Shown in pieces: positions 24,620 to 34,854 of a stretch of DNA of 53,500 nt (positions are counted from its first letter, which is position 1; each line of letters opens with the position of its first letter). The position numbers were made by a program, and so were the translations under genes. The DNA is from Glandiceps talaboti (lineage: Eukaryota > Hemichordata > Enteropneusta > Spengelidae). The notes under the pieces were generated by a model. That model did no database searches, was not told the origin of the DNA, and was given only the letters and a program-made list of their open reading frames with translations. The DNA lies in the NCBI RefSeq assembly GCF_964340395.1, contig NC_135557.1, forward strand, positions 8,875,460 to 8,928,959. Reading direction: 5' to 3'.

Positions 24620-24640
24620 GGGGGGGGGGGGGGGGGGGGG
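24620..24640. repeat. Poly-G run
   Basis: About 20 consecutive G. A matching poly-C tract is at about 24921-24959. Both are prone to length error in assembly. Confidence 0.9.
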
Positions 24641-26141
24641 TTATTTGCACTCTTGCTTGCAGTGTGTTTTCTGCTGCACTTTCAATATCCCACCAGTATG
24701 GCTGCAGAGAGTATGCAAGTAGTCATACAAATACCCTGAGTATGCTACACTTGTGTGTCATAGAATTCTGTCATAGTAAATGTACATGTGTGTACTGCAT
24801 TCTCACAAGTCAGACCATATTTTCCATTTACAATGAAGAGTACATAAATCTTGGCTTATTATGCTTCTCATAGCGTGTTGTAAAGGGGCCCAAGAATTTC
24901 TGTCAATGAACACATGATTCCCCCCTCCCCCTCCCCTTCTCCCCCCCCCCCCCCCCCCTCCAGAAAAAAATGATTAGGGTACAGCTGCTGTTACTTAGCT
25001 ATTTTCCATCAGTTAGTTGTAATTGTCTGGTAGCTGACTACTACCAGGCAACCAGCTAATGACTACAGACTGTTCAGAAAGGTCAGCTACTTAAGTTGTT
25101 CTCCTAGGTATTTATAGTTGTAAATAGCCACTCTCAGTACAATGTACACTCTTACACAGGTAACAATTAACTCCACACACTCAAAAGACTTGTTTAGCTA
25201 TACACCCTACACAAAACCCTTTAGTGTAGGGTCTGTGGTTTAGCTGTATATATTTACATTTTGTGTATACATGTATACATTAAAGCAATTAGCTATTTGT
25301 TGTCATTTTAAGATTAGGCCCCCATTTAGCCTGGGAATCACATAGTCCTAGTTACAGCATACACTGTCTATTATACATTTGTATATGGTTTAATGTACAG
25401 ATGTAACAAATTCTGAATGTCCCAAAGGACTGAATTTAGATTTATTGAAACTATTAACCTTTGCCTACCAGTTACTTCTACTATTAGACATGTACATGTA
25501 CAGTGTGTACATTGTATTCCTTCAGGCTGGGAACCATTTGTATATGTCAGCCCATCTCAGTAATTGTCATTCTGGCAAACCAGGCTATTTCTTCCGCTAC
25601 ACTTCAAAATCGGTGCTGTAAAACAGGCTGTGGTTTGCGATGTAACAGTGCATACATGTACATTGTATATGTAAGCCCATCTCTATTTGTTTGTAACAGT
25701 GTATACATTGCACATGTGTATTCATATGAGGGAAACAAAAGTTAGGTGGACTTCATCTTAGCTGTATTTATTATGTTTTAGAGTCTCAGTAATGTCATTT
25801 TTTACCAATCTCTTAAATAGAGCAATGATCTGGCCTAGTTAGAATAGACCTGTTGGACACTGGTGGGATGAGGCATTGTGGGAAATATCAATGTTAGGAA
25901 CTTCTTCATGTTCTGACAGCTGGCTTCAGAATTGTGTGGGCATAGTTTACAAACAGGGTTACAATTTGTACTTTGGCATGCCACTCAGTGGATATGCCAA
26001 TTTTCACAAAACACACACAGCTTTAAAAACAAGAATATAGGTGCCATGCACAGTAGGGATGAAGCAGCAGACAAGATTTCATGTTGGTTATCCCTTCTAC
26101 TCTCTTAACATCCATTACTGTACAAGTAGGAGCACATGAGA

Positions 26142-26415
26142 ATAAGTCAACCTTCTTGTTCTATTTTGACCCTCTTATATGAGATAAAATGCTAATACAG
26201 GTACTGAGAATAAGTCAACCTTCTTGTTCTATTTTGACCCTCTGGCATGAGGTAAAATGCTAATACAGGTACTGAGAATAAGTCAACCTTCTTGTTCTAT
26301 TTTGACCCTCTAGCATGAGGTAAAATGCTATTACATGTAGAGGTACTGAGAATAAGTCAACCTTCTTGTTCTATTTTGACCCTCTGGCATGAGGTAAAAT
26401 GCTATTACAGGTATC
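26142..26415. repeat. 68-bp tandem repeat, four copies
   Basis: The unit contains AATAAGTCAACCTTCTTG, TTCTATTTTGACCCTCT and ATGAGGTAAAATGCTA. A detached fifth piece with the same core lies at about 26788-26840. Confidence 0.85.
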
Positions 26416-27069
26416 ATAAGTCAACCTCAGTGTTGCAGCCAGAGGGGGTTTTTGGGTCATTTGACACACATTTTTTGGACCTGACCCACAATTTTGGAAG
26501 TATGTTTAGTAACAAATATGTTTAGTAACATGACCACACCTATAGCAACAGCCAAACGATTGCATATATTGCATAGATAACAACAGGGTTGGATAGGCAA
26601 CTGCATAATCATTCAGCAAATATCTAGCATGGATCAGCATGTGGGTAAATATTTTAAAACTGTACAGTTGTGCTACAATGCCGTTGGCGCATTTTTATAA
26701 TGTCCCCCCAAAATTTATGATGACACATAGAAATGAAAGTCTTGGGACACAATGTCCCACTCTTTCAAAAGGCTGGCTGCAACACTGGTCAACCTTCTTG
26801 TTCTATTTTGACCCATCACTAGCACGAGGTAAAATACTATCGAGAATTGTATGTTTACTTTCCATACTGTCTCTCTCCCATGTCATATCACATCATGTGT
26901 ACCACAATATCTTTGTCTTGACAAACACAAAACGTTAAGGCAAAGAAAATGTACATTATACACGTGTCTTGATTTCAGACTTACATTATACATATTTCTA
27001 TAATTTATTTTGATAATATACAGACTAAAATTTTCAAATTTTACAAAATCTCTATTTTCATTATTCTAG

Positions 27070-27155
27070 TGGTCCCCATGTGTGTAGTTCTCCAAGTGGT
27101 CCATCATGCTGTCCAGGATGGTCAACAACGCCATCTAGTGGTCTCTGCCTTACTC
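27070..27155 (+). CDS. EGF gene exon 2: first half of FUN module
   Basis: Read with the two bases left by exon 1, it gives GPHVCSSPSGPSCCPGW, then STTPSSGLCLT. This matches the fibrillin/LTBP N-terminal pattern (xxVCG...CCPGW...C) in spacing and residues. Acceptor TTATTCTAG; donor CGTAAGTAG. It enters in phase 2 and leaves in phase 1. Confidence 0.85.
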
Positions 27156-27783
27156 GTAAGTAGACATTTTGAACAAATTACTCACAGTGAATATATGTAC
27201 AAATTTTTTTTTTTTAAAGATGTCAATTTGCCATACGGATACTACAGTAATATGATAACACCTTTACAGAATTACTGCTTAATGTTTGCATGCATGTAGT
27301 TTTAAGGATAGTTGTGGTGTAAGGTAACAGGTTATGAAAAAGTTTTACCAAATTTCCCCTCTTGTTACTAAGGTTTCCAAACTTGTAATTAAGGTACACT
27401 TTGTATTGGTGAGAATTTCACTCTGAAGAAAGTTCTCAAAATTATTCAAATTTATATGATGGAAGTATTGTCCTGGTTATTTTTTGAAATAACAACAGGA
27501 ATTTTTGTGTTGCTTTTGAAGAAATCAATTATGTCTTATTTTTCCTTGGAGTATTTGTCGGCCATATTGGATTTTACAGCCATATTGGATTCTAAAATTA
27601 TTTAATTTTGATGTAATTTTGACCTCTATGTCAGCAATTTGTACAGTACGGAACGGTGACCCCTGTGTTAATTTTTTGAAAATAAGTTACATGTAAGAGT
27701 TTTCTTGAACCCATTAACAGGAAAAATTTCAGCATTTTGTTTCAGATATTTATTTTATGAATCAATTTCACTTTTATTGTTTA

Positions 27784-28138
27784 TTAAAGTGGGCATATGG
27801 ATGAGACTTTGGTATTTATTTTGGATTTTTATTTGATAAAACAGCTTCACTATGTTTTTCTACTTGAAAAAATAAAGCGAAAGGACATATACCAAGTCCA
27901 TGTTCATAACTCAATACATTACAAAAAGATGCAAAAAGTGTAAAAAGTTTGTTATTGTACGTACAATAACAAACATTTTACACATTGTTTAAATGTTTTG
28001 CATTTTATTGAATTGCGAACATAAACTTGGTATATGTCCTTTTGCTTTATTTTTTCAAGTAGAAAAACATAGTGAAGCTGTTTTATCAAATAAAAATCCA
28101 AAATAAATACCCAATTCTCATCCATATGGCCACTTTAA
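27784..28138. mobile_element. TTAA-ended palindromic element, copy 2
   Basis: A 355-bp near-perfect palindrome with TTAA at both ends and its symmetry point at 27960/27961 (GTTATTGTACGTACAATAAC). The arms are almost identical, so it is younger than the copy at 23716. It ends only 90 bp before exon 3 and lies entirely within intron 2. Confidence 0.88.
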
Positions 28139-28227
28139 AAGACATCAATATCTTTGGAAGATAGTAAAAGTACTAAAAAGTGAACTCATTGATAAATCTG
28201 CTTTATTCATTTCTTGTTTTTCTCCAG

Positions 28228-28629
28228 CAATTTGTAAAAATGGATGTGGGAGTGGTGTGTGTTCAAGTCCTAATATGTGCACACATTGCCAAACAGGCTC
28301 ACAGGGCTCATCAATATGCAGAGTTATGTTATCTGGGTCTCAGCAATCAGCGTCTCGTCAATCAGGGTTTAGCCAATCAAGGTCTAGCCAATCAGGGATT
28401 AGCCAATCAAGATCTGGCCAATCACGGTTTAGCCAATCAAGATCTAGCCAATCAGGATCCCACCGTTCAATACCTCAGCAATCATACCAATCAATACCTC
28501 GTCAGTCAGCACCAATCCAAACACAGGCTGAAGAACCAATACCTGACCAATCACAGTCTCAGCGACCAATATCCGGCCAATCACAATCTGGCCAATCAGT
28601 ACAATCAGGCCGTTTTTCCAGCTGGATAG
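28228..28629 (+). CDS. EGF gene exon 3: second half of FUN module plus QS-repeat linker
   Basis: The joint with exon 2 gives CLT-PICKNGCGSGVCSSPNMC, the second FUN cysteine segment, close to the fibrillin pattern PICxxxCGxGxCSxPNMC. After CTHCQTGSQGSSIC the sequence becomes a low-complexity run of about 90 residues of QS-[GR]-[FSI]-[SG] pentapeptides, encoded by 15-bp units such as AGCCAATCAAGATCT. A P/Q-rich tail follows. Unlike fibrillin, no EGF follows directly. Phase 1-1, 402 nt, acceptor TTTTTCTCCAG, donor ATAGGTATGG. Confidence 0.85.
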   Translation, partial: QFVKMDVGVVCVQVLICAHIAKQAHRAHQYAELCYLGLSNQRLVNQGLANQGLANQGLANQDLANHGLANQDLANQDPTVQYLSNHTNQYLVSQHQSKHRLKNQYLTNHSLSDQYPANHNLANQYNQAVFPAG

Positions 28630-29459
28630 GTATGGCATTATGTCAGATATGCACAAAGTACTATAGAATTGAAAATAGTATTGAGACTGAATACTAATAG
28701 AGATGTAAGGCAGTTATCGAGAGACTTTTTAGATAATTTAAAAGTGAAAATGTAATGATGTCGAAATACATTTAAAATTAACACATTGCAAGGCCTTCAT
28801 GGCCCAGCTATAGTGCCGATCAATGGGGCGATTAACACCTACAAGGCCTTCGTGGCCCAGGGTTAGCACTGGGCTAACGCCGTGCTAGCGAAGTCGGAAT
28901 GTTGCGTTTGGGCTGTACTGTATGTGGTATTCTCTATAAGAAGACTTAACAATTAGCTGGCACTGAGATAGATGTATTAAGAATACTTGCATACCTAGAA
29001 TTAATTGTTGCTTTGCATTTGTATATTGTGTCTTATTTTAACTGGGAATCTAGTGTTGCCTTTCCAGCAAATGGCATTCAATGAAAGACAATCAGCTGAT
29101 ACCTCATTTACATATTTTATGTAAATTTTAATACAAAGTGCTGTAAACCTAGAAATTTTCGCTAAGGACTTATTTTCGCTAATTTTGCTGGGAAACAAAA
29201 ACGCAAATATAAGTAGTGACTAAAATGCCTTCTTGCACATGAACGCAATGTACCAGTCTGGTAGTTAGAGAAAATTAGTCTTTCAGAACTTGCTAAAGAC
29301 TGTAAAATCGCAAAATTTTGTAGTAGTGAAAATATCTATGTTTAAAGTATATTCCATCACTCTGTCAAGACTGAGGAGAACTTTTATCTGTCAGACCTTA
29401 GTAGTCATAATCTCATCACTTCACAAGGAGTACACTTGCATTTCATTTTATTATTTCAG
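28630..29459 (+). other. Intron 3, with MITE family B copy
   Basis: Contains a short duplicated phrase (AAGGCCTTCATGGCCCAG and AAGGCCTTCGTGGCCCAG, about 28793-28865) and a family B element at 29141-29350. Confidence 0.55.
29141..29350 (+). mobile_element. MITE-like family B, copy 1
   Basis: Starts CTGTAAACCTAGAAATTTTC, and its end carries the inverse (GAAAATATCTATGTTTAAAG). The core GTAGTGACTAAAATGCCTTC with TTGCACATGAACGCAATGT is shared with 47211-47400 and, inverted, with 38499-38717. Confidence 0.7.
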
Positions 29460-30140
29460 ACCAGACATCATTCAGGGATACACCAGGCAATGAAGGTAGT
29501 CCACAGAGGTCTTCATCTCAACCAGATGGAATGCCCGAGTCTCCTGGTTTGTCTGCCACTTATTTATCTCAACCATCAAATCCAATTCGAATATCATCTG
29601 CACAGCGTCAACCTCAAACTTTCAGTCGACACGATTACACCAATGACCAAGACAATTTTCGTGGAACGTACCTCTCCCAGCCTCAAGCTCCACCTTTTCA
29701 AATCTCGTCCCAAACCTATCATCAAACCAGAGGTGGAGAAACATTTCAAAGCCAGTCGTATCCAGGGCGTCCGAGTAGTCAGGTATATAACCAACAGTTT
29801 GGAGGTCATGATTCAGATAGGAGCTATCCTTCGCATCGTGGAACAAACCAGGAACCTCAAATACCAGGAAATAATGAACAAATATTCCGGAGTCAATATC
29901 TATCACAACCAAAGAATCCTATACAGGTTTTTGGTGCAGGAAGACAATCCTCTCACTCGTCTTACTCTAACAGAGAGCAATCACCTTGGCAACAGCAGTA
30001 TCCACAACAACAATTTCCACAGCAACAACAGAACTGTTACAATTTTGGGTGTGAGCAGCAGTGCAGTATGATAACATTGCAACCAGTTTGTTCATGTCCA
30101 TCTGGTTATCTCATCTCACCAGATGGTAAAAGTTGTCATG
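29460..30140 (+). CDS. EGF gene exon 4: Q/S/P-rich linker plus first EGF
   Basis: At 681 nt this is the largest exon, phase 1-1. The linker has three spaced repeats of a YLSQP motif (TYLSQPSNPIRISS, TYLSQPQAPPFQISS, QYLSQPKNPIQVFG) in a Q/S/N/Y/R-rich background without cysteine, ending in a poly-Q/P stretch (WQQQYPQQQFPQQQQ). The last 37 residues form a six-cysteine EGF module (CYNFGC...CSC...SC) that lacks the DxxEC calcium motif. Other frames that are open here are shadows. Confidence 0.87.
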
Positions 30141-31209
30141 GTAAGTGTTAAGCTTGTGTGTTCATCCCCACATGGTTATCTCATTTCACCAGATGGTCAT
30201 GTTGTGATGGTAAATGTTAGACCAGTATGTGCTAGAGTAACCAGATGGACATTAACATCTGGTTATTTTATCTCACCAGGATTTTAAAAGTTGTAGTATG
30301 ACCGTGCCCTATGACTGGTAGTACAACTGTCAACATCAAACAGTGGACAAACGTAACCTGTTACAGACAGGGAAAGTAAACAACTGAATACTCTTGGCAA
30401 AGACTGTTGGAAATGTAGAGACATATAATACATGCCATCACTTCATAAGAACAGTTTTATGGCCACTGTACATAGTTCACAAACACATTTCCAGTTCCCC
30501 TAACATTTCATGTACACGCAAAGAAGCCATAAAACTGTTCTTATCAAACCATGCAATTCATTTGTTTAGTTTCCCAATATCTAATATTAGATATTGCAGT
30601 GTAACATAGATTTAGACGATATTATCGGCTATAAATTAGTGTCGGGGGTTCGGGCGATCGGCAATGTCTAATATTAGACATTAGAATGTAACATAAATTT
30701 AGATGATATTATCGGATATAAATTAGTGTCAGGGGTTCAGGTGATGTCTAATATTAGAGTCTAATATTAGACATTAGAATGTAACGTAGATTTAGATGAT
30801 ATTATCTGATATAAACTAGTGTCGGGGGTTCGGGCAATCGGCAATGTCTGACTCTAATATTAGATATTAGAGTCAAACTTAGATTTTACATAATATTATC
30901 TGCTAAAAGCTAATGTCGAGGGTCCTGGCAATCGGCAGTGTCATAATATAATATAATATAATATTATATATAATATAATATCATCTAAAATCTAAGTTAG
31001 AGTCTAATATCTATTATTCGAGTCTGATACATTGCCAATCACCCAGACCCCTGACACTAATGTATATTGGATAATATTGGATAATATTGGATAATATTGG
31101 ATAATATTGTCTAATAATAATCAGTGTAAACAGGTTAGTTTCTGTTTAACTATTTCTTGTTTTAACCTACATGGTGTTTTTCTTTTAATTTCATCATTAC
31201 TTTCATCAG
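30141..31209 (+). other. Intron 4
   Basis: GTAAGT donor to TTTCATCAG acceptor. Holds the TAATATTAGA palindromic repeat block (30565-31120) and a short TATTGGATAA run near 31065-31110. Confidence 0.6.
30565..31060. repeat. About 105-bp tandem units with palindromic TCTAATATTAGA ends
   Basis: About three to four units each contain TTAGATGATATTATC, ATAAATTAGTGTCGGGGGTT and CGGGCGATCGGCAATGTC, punctuated by TCTAATATTAGA palindromes. After an AT-rich centre (30945-30980) the last segment runs in inverted orientation (AGACCCCTGACACTAATG), so the block as a whole is a fold-back. Confidence 0.75.
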
Positions 31210-31383
31210 ACGTTGATGAATGTAGTCGTTATCAAAACCGAGGTTTATGTCAGCAGGGATGTCGTAATGTTTTGGGTGGATTCCGGTGTTCTTGTAGTCA
31301 AGGCTATTCTCTACAAAGTAATAGAAGGTCGTGTTCAAGAGCTAGTTACAGTGTTGGTAGCAGACCGTATGCCATAAGAACAG
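31210..31383 (+). CDS. EGF gene exon 5: calcium-binding EGF with tail
   Basis: Reads DVDECSRYQ...GLCQQGCRNVLGGFRCSC...SCS: six cysteines with the calcium-binding motif. After the last cysteine there is an 18-residue tail (RASYSVGSRPYAIRTG) not typical of EGF. Phase 1-1, 174 nt. Confidence 0.9.
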
Positions 31384-31639
31384 GTAAGAATGTATAGTAC
31401 TTATTGGCTAAATGACTTGTGGTCGATACTGTTATTCTGTTGTTTTCATGCCAAGCCAAACATGACAGACTTTTAGTTGTGCCTTGGAAATAGACCATAT
31501 AAATTTTCTGTTACTTTGTTCAAGAAAACAAATACCCTTCCTGAGTTCAAACCAAGAAAAAAAACTGAGGCGTAACCAGACAGATTTTTAAAATAGAGGT
31601 CAAAATGATCTCAAAAGTAAGCAATTTGAGAATCCAATA

Positions 31640-32021
31640 TGGCCGCAGAATCCAATATGGCTGTAGATTCCAATATAGCCGCAGAATCCAATATGGCTGT
31701 AGATTCCAATATGGCTGTAGAATCAAATATGGCCGCAGAATCCAATATGGCTGTAGATTCCGACATGGCTGTAGAATCAAATATGGTTGTAGAATCCAAT
31801 ATGGCTGTAGATTCCGACATGGCTGTAGAATCAAATATGGCTGTAGATTCAAATATGGTTGTAGAATCCAATATGGCTGTAGATTCCGACATGGCTGTAG
31901 AATCAAATATGGTTGTAGAATCCAATATGGCTGTAGATTCCAATATGGCTGTAGATTCCAATATGGCTGTAGATTCCGACATGGCTGTAGATTCCGACAT
32001 GGCTGTAGAATCCAATATGGC
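31640..32021. repeat. 18-bp tandem repeat in intron 5
   Basis: About 21 copies of TCCAATATGGCTGTAGAA-like units with A/T, GG/GT and CAATATG/CGACATG variants. Because the unit is a multiple of three, several frames stay open on both strands. They do not link to the flanking exons, and the array lies within an intron. Confidence 0.9.
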
Positions 32022-32418
32022 CACCGAATATACTAACTCTTTGTGAAATTAGAAGACTCAGTTTCCTAGAAAAGCTTTCACATGGTAAAATTTAGTGAGA
32101 TTTTAAGAACTGTTATTCTTTTAGGGAAATTGATCTCGAAGTCACTTTCTGCCTTAAATGCAAATAAAGTTATAACAGGTTATAATGTTGTTTATCTATC
32201 ATATATTAACAAACAGTTTTAATGAGCTATTTGGAATGTAAATGTTAGTTTTTCGATTTGTCTCATTGTGTTTGTTATGACTTAACTCCACTGCTTACAC
32301 TAAGTTATACATCATAAGGAGATATGATATGATATTGTCATTGGAGTATGTGTAATTTTAGTTTAGAAAGCATTATGTTACATAAATATTTTTAAAACTA
32401 AATGTTTTCTACTTGCAG

Positions 32419-32493
32419 GGTTAACAATTTCAGTTGGTTTACCAAACTGGTATGGTAGATGTTCTCAAGGCTATGGTTCAAGCCAGTGTTATA
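32419..32493 (+). CDS. EGF gene exon 6: small non-EGF cassette (possible alternative exon)
   Basis: 75 nt, phase 1-1, between acceptor CTACTTGCAG and donor ATAGTAAAT. It encodes GLTISVGLPNWYGRCSQGYG plus SSQCY, with two cysteines only, so it is not an EGF module. Skipping it would join exon 5 to exon 7 in frame and restore the standard D at the start of the next EGF (DFDQC instead of NFDQC). It may therefore be optional, or a false exon. Confidence 0.5.
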
Positions 32494-32567
32494 GTAAATT
32501 ATTTTATTTGTACTATAGAACTAATGGAATGACACTTGTTATGTTTATGTGTGTATATAACACATCA

Positions 32568-32739
32568 GTATGTATGTATGTATGTATGTATGTATGTATG
32601 TATGTATGTATGTATGTATGTATGTATGTGTGTATGTATGTATGTTTGAATGTGTGTATATATGTATGTATGTATGCATGCATGTATGTATGTATGTATG
32701 TATGTATGTATGTATGTATGTATGTATGTATACTATGTA
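32568..32739. repeat. (GTAT)n tetranucleotide repeat
   Basis: About 170 bp of TATG units with a few interruptions in intron 6. Confidence 0.95.
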
Positions 32740-32821
32740 TCATGTGATAGCCATTAGATCTGTGTATTCTTACACTGTATGAAGACATTGTATTCACAAT
32801 TTGTTATACTCTATATTACAG

Positions 32822-32938
32822 ATTTTGATCAGTGTTCTCAATCTAGTTGTGAGCAAGGTTGTCTTAACACTGAAGGTGGATATAGTTGTAATTGTCAACC
32901 TGGGTTCTCCCTTGACTCTGATAACACAAACTGTTTAG
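32822..32938 (+). CDS. EGF gene exon 7: EGF module
   Basis: Reads xFDQCSQSSCEQGCLNTEGG then YSCNCQPGF...NCLG. Six cysteines and the CxNTxGGYxCxC hydroxylation/calcium signature. E is replaced by Q in the DxxEC motif. Phase 1-1. Confidence 0.92.
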   Translation: MLISVLNLVVSKVVLTLKVDIVVIVNLGSPLTLITQTV

Positions 32939-32947
32939 GTAAGTGGT

Positions 32948-33082
32948 ACAGCTAAAATGATGTAGGCTTTGCGTTTCACTCATGGGACATTACAGCTAAA
33001 ATGATGTAGGCTTGGCGTTTCACTCATGGAACATTACAGCTAAAATGATGTAGGTTTGGCGTTTCACTCATGGGACATTACC
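32948..33082. repeat. 44-bp tandem repeat, three copies
   Basis: The unit is ACAGCTAAAATGATGTAGGC plus TTTGCGTTTCACTCATGGGA and CATT. It starts about 10 bp after the exon 7 donor. Confidence 0.9.
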
Positions 33083-33196
33083 TTTTTGACAAAGAGCTAG
33101 GCAGGTTGTTGTTGCAATATTTTATGTAAAATGATCATACGTTGTATCTTGACATGACACCACATTTCATTGATAAACATCATTTTGTTCTTGTAG

Positions 33197-33322
33197 ATGA
33201 AAATGAATGTATGCAGGGAAGCTTGTCGCCATGCCAACAGTCATGTGTCAATACACCAGGAAGTTATCAATGTACATGCAGACCAGGCTTCCAACTCCAT
33301 AGAAATGGTCGAACATGTGTTG
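33197..33322 (+). CDS. EGF gene exon 8: calcium-binding EGF
   Basis: [17 protein letters not shown], then [15 protein letters not shown]...TCVG. Complete calcium-binding EGF with the beta-hydroxylation consensus. Acceptor TTCTTGTAG, donor TTGGTAAGT, phase 1-1. Confidence 0.95.
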
Positions 33323-33401
33323 GTAAGTTCTCTACTTTAGTGTAAAGTGCTGATTTCAAACGTTGAATAAGAGAGACAGAAAGAGACATGCTAAAAGGCA
33401 C

Positions 33402-33830
<429 letters not shown>

Positions 33831-34128
33831 ATAAAGAAAGAATTAAGAGAAAGCGTAAACATAATGATATTCATGTATGTCTGTAGCCTTACATCAGTGG
33901 CTGTACATACTTGTAAGTGTTTGTATGATATTTACACTGCTGTGCAATATACAATTTCACAATTACACACATGTTTGCAAATGACTTGAGTGTTCCTTGA
34001 TGTACACACTATCCCAGGAATGTAATATTTAATATTGTAAACTATAATGTGTTTTACTAGTTCTAGATAAGGTGTGATGTCAACTTTTAGGACATTTGTA
34101 AATGTCATTGGTTTTATTTTTTTTATAG

Positions 34129-34251
34129 ACATTAATGAATGTGAAAGTGGCCATGGTTCATGTCAGCAGTTTTGTCAGAATACTTATGGAAGTTTTAGAT
34201 GTGCTTGTAGACCTGGGTTTCGTCTACAACACGATGGATCTACCTGTACAG
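34129..34251 (+). CDS. EGF gene exon 9: calcium-binding EGF
   Basis: DINECESGHGSCQQFC, then QNTYGSFRCACRPGF...TCTG. All six cysteines and the calcium-binding residues are present. Phase 1-1. Confidence 0.95.
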
Positions 34252-34254
34252 GTA

Positions 34255-34350
34255 TGACAACTTATTACAGCCAGTGACAGGCAAGCATTTACAGGCAGAA
34301 CTTATTACAGCCAGTGACAGGCAAGCCTTTACAGGCAGAACTTTCTACAA
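34255..34350. repeat. About 40-bp direct duplication
   Basis: ACTTATTACAGCCAGTGACA with GGCAAGC and TTTACAGGCAGA occurs twice in tandem just after exon 9. Confidence 0.8.
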
Positions 34351-34854
34351 ACAGGGAAAGTACATAGATGAATTAAATTACTAACATTTGCCATGCTTCA
34401 GTTATTGAAAAAAGAAAGCATTGTACTGTTTGACCACTGGGGGTGCTGTTTGAAAGCAGCTATTTAATTCATTCCAAAGTTAGGACCAGAATCTATGAGT
34501 GCTGCATACATTGAAAAATGTTTTCTCTTCAGTGTTTGACACCATAAATTAAAATAATAGCTTTAGTTTTTCTTGCTGTTTTACTTGAATGTTTTCCTTG
34601 TCGTATTTTGCCTACATGTTATAAATGTTAACATGCAGTCAATGCAGATTTTGAAAATATCTACAATTTGGCATATTTCTGGTATATGCTGACATACACA
34701 CATAACAAATGTTGAAGCTGCAATAGCATGTTGTCAATTTGAACGTCACCATTGCCATTTTGTTTTTGAATTGTTAAAATCCTTGGGCAACTTGAAAATT
34801 TGAACCACAAATGTACCCCAATGACCTGGAAGGACAGAGGACTTTAATCCAATG

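Larger units (their letters stand above)
20742..27069 (+). other. Intron 1 (6.3 kb)
   Basis: Bounded by a GTAAGA donor and a TTATTCTAG acceptor. It contains a CACAT repeat with a perfect hairpin (21619-21763), AAC-repeat and other fold-back structures, a TTAA-ended palindromic element (23716-24076), poly-G and poly-C runs and a 68-bp tandem repeat. No further coding exon is recognised in it. Confidence 0.6.

Noticed and set aside
29436-30071. 211-codon frame overlapping exon 4 in another phase
   Set aside because: The phase set by exon 3 and by the terminal EGF selects the other frame. This one is a shadow kept open by composition.
32508-32797. MYVCMYVC-type and HTYIHTYI-type frames here and at 50453-50949
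   Set aside because: They are direct translations of TATG/CATG microsatellites.
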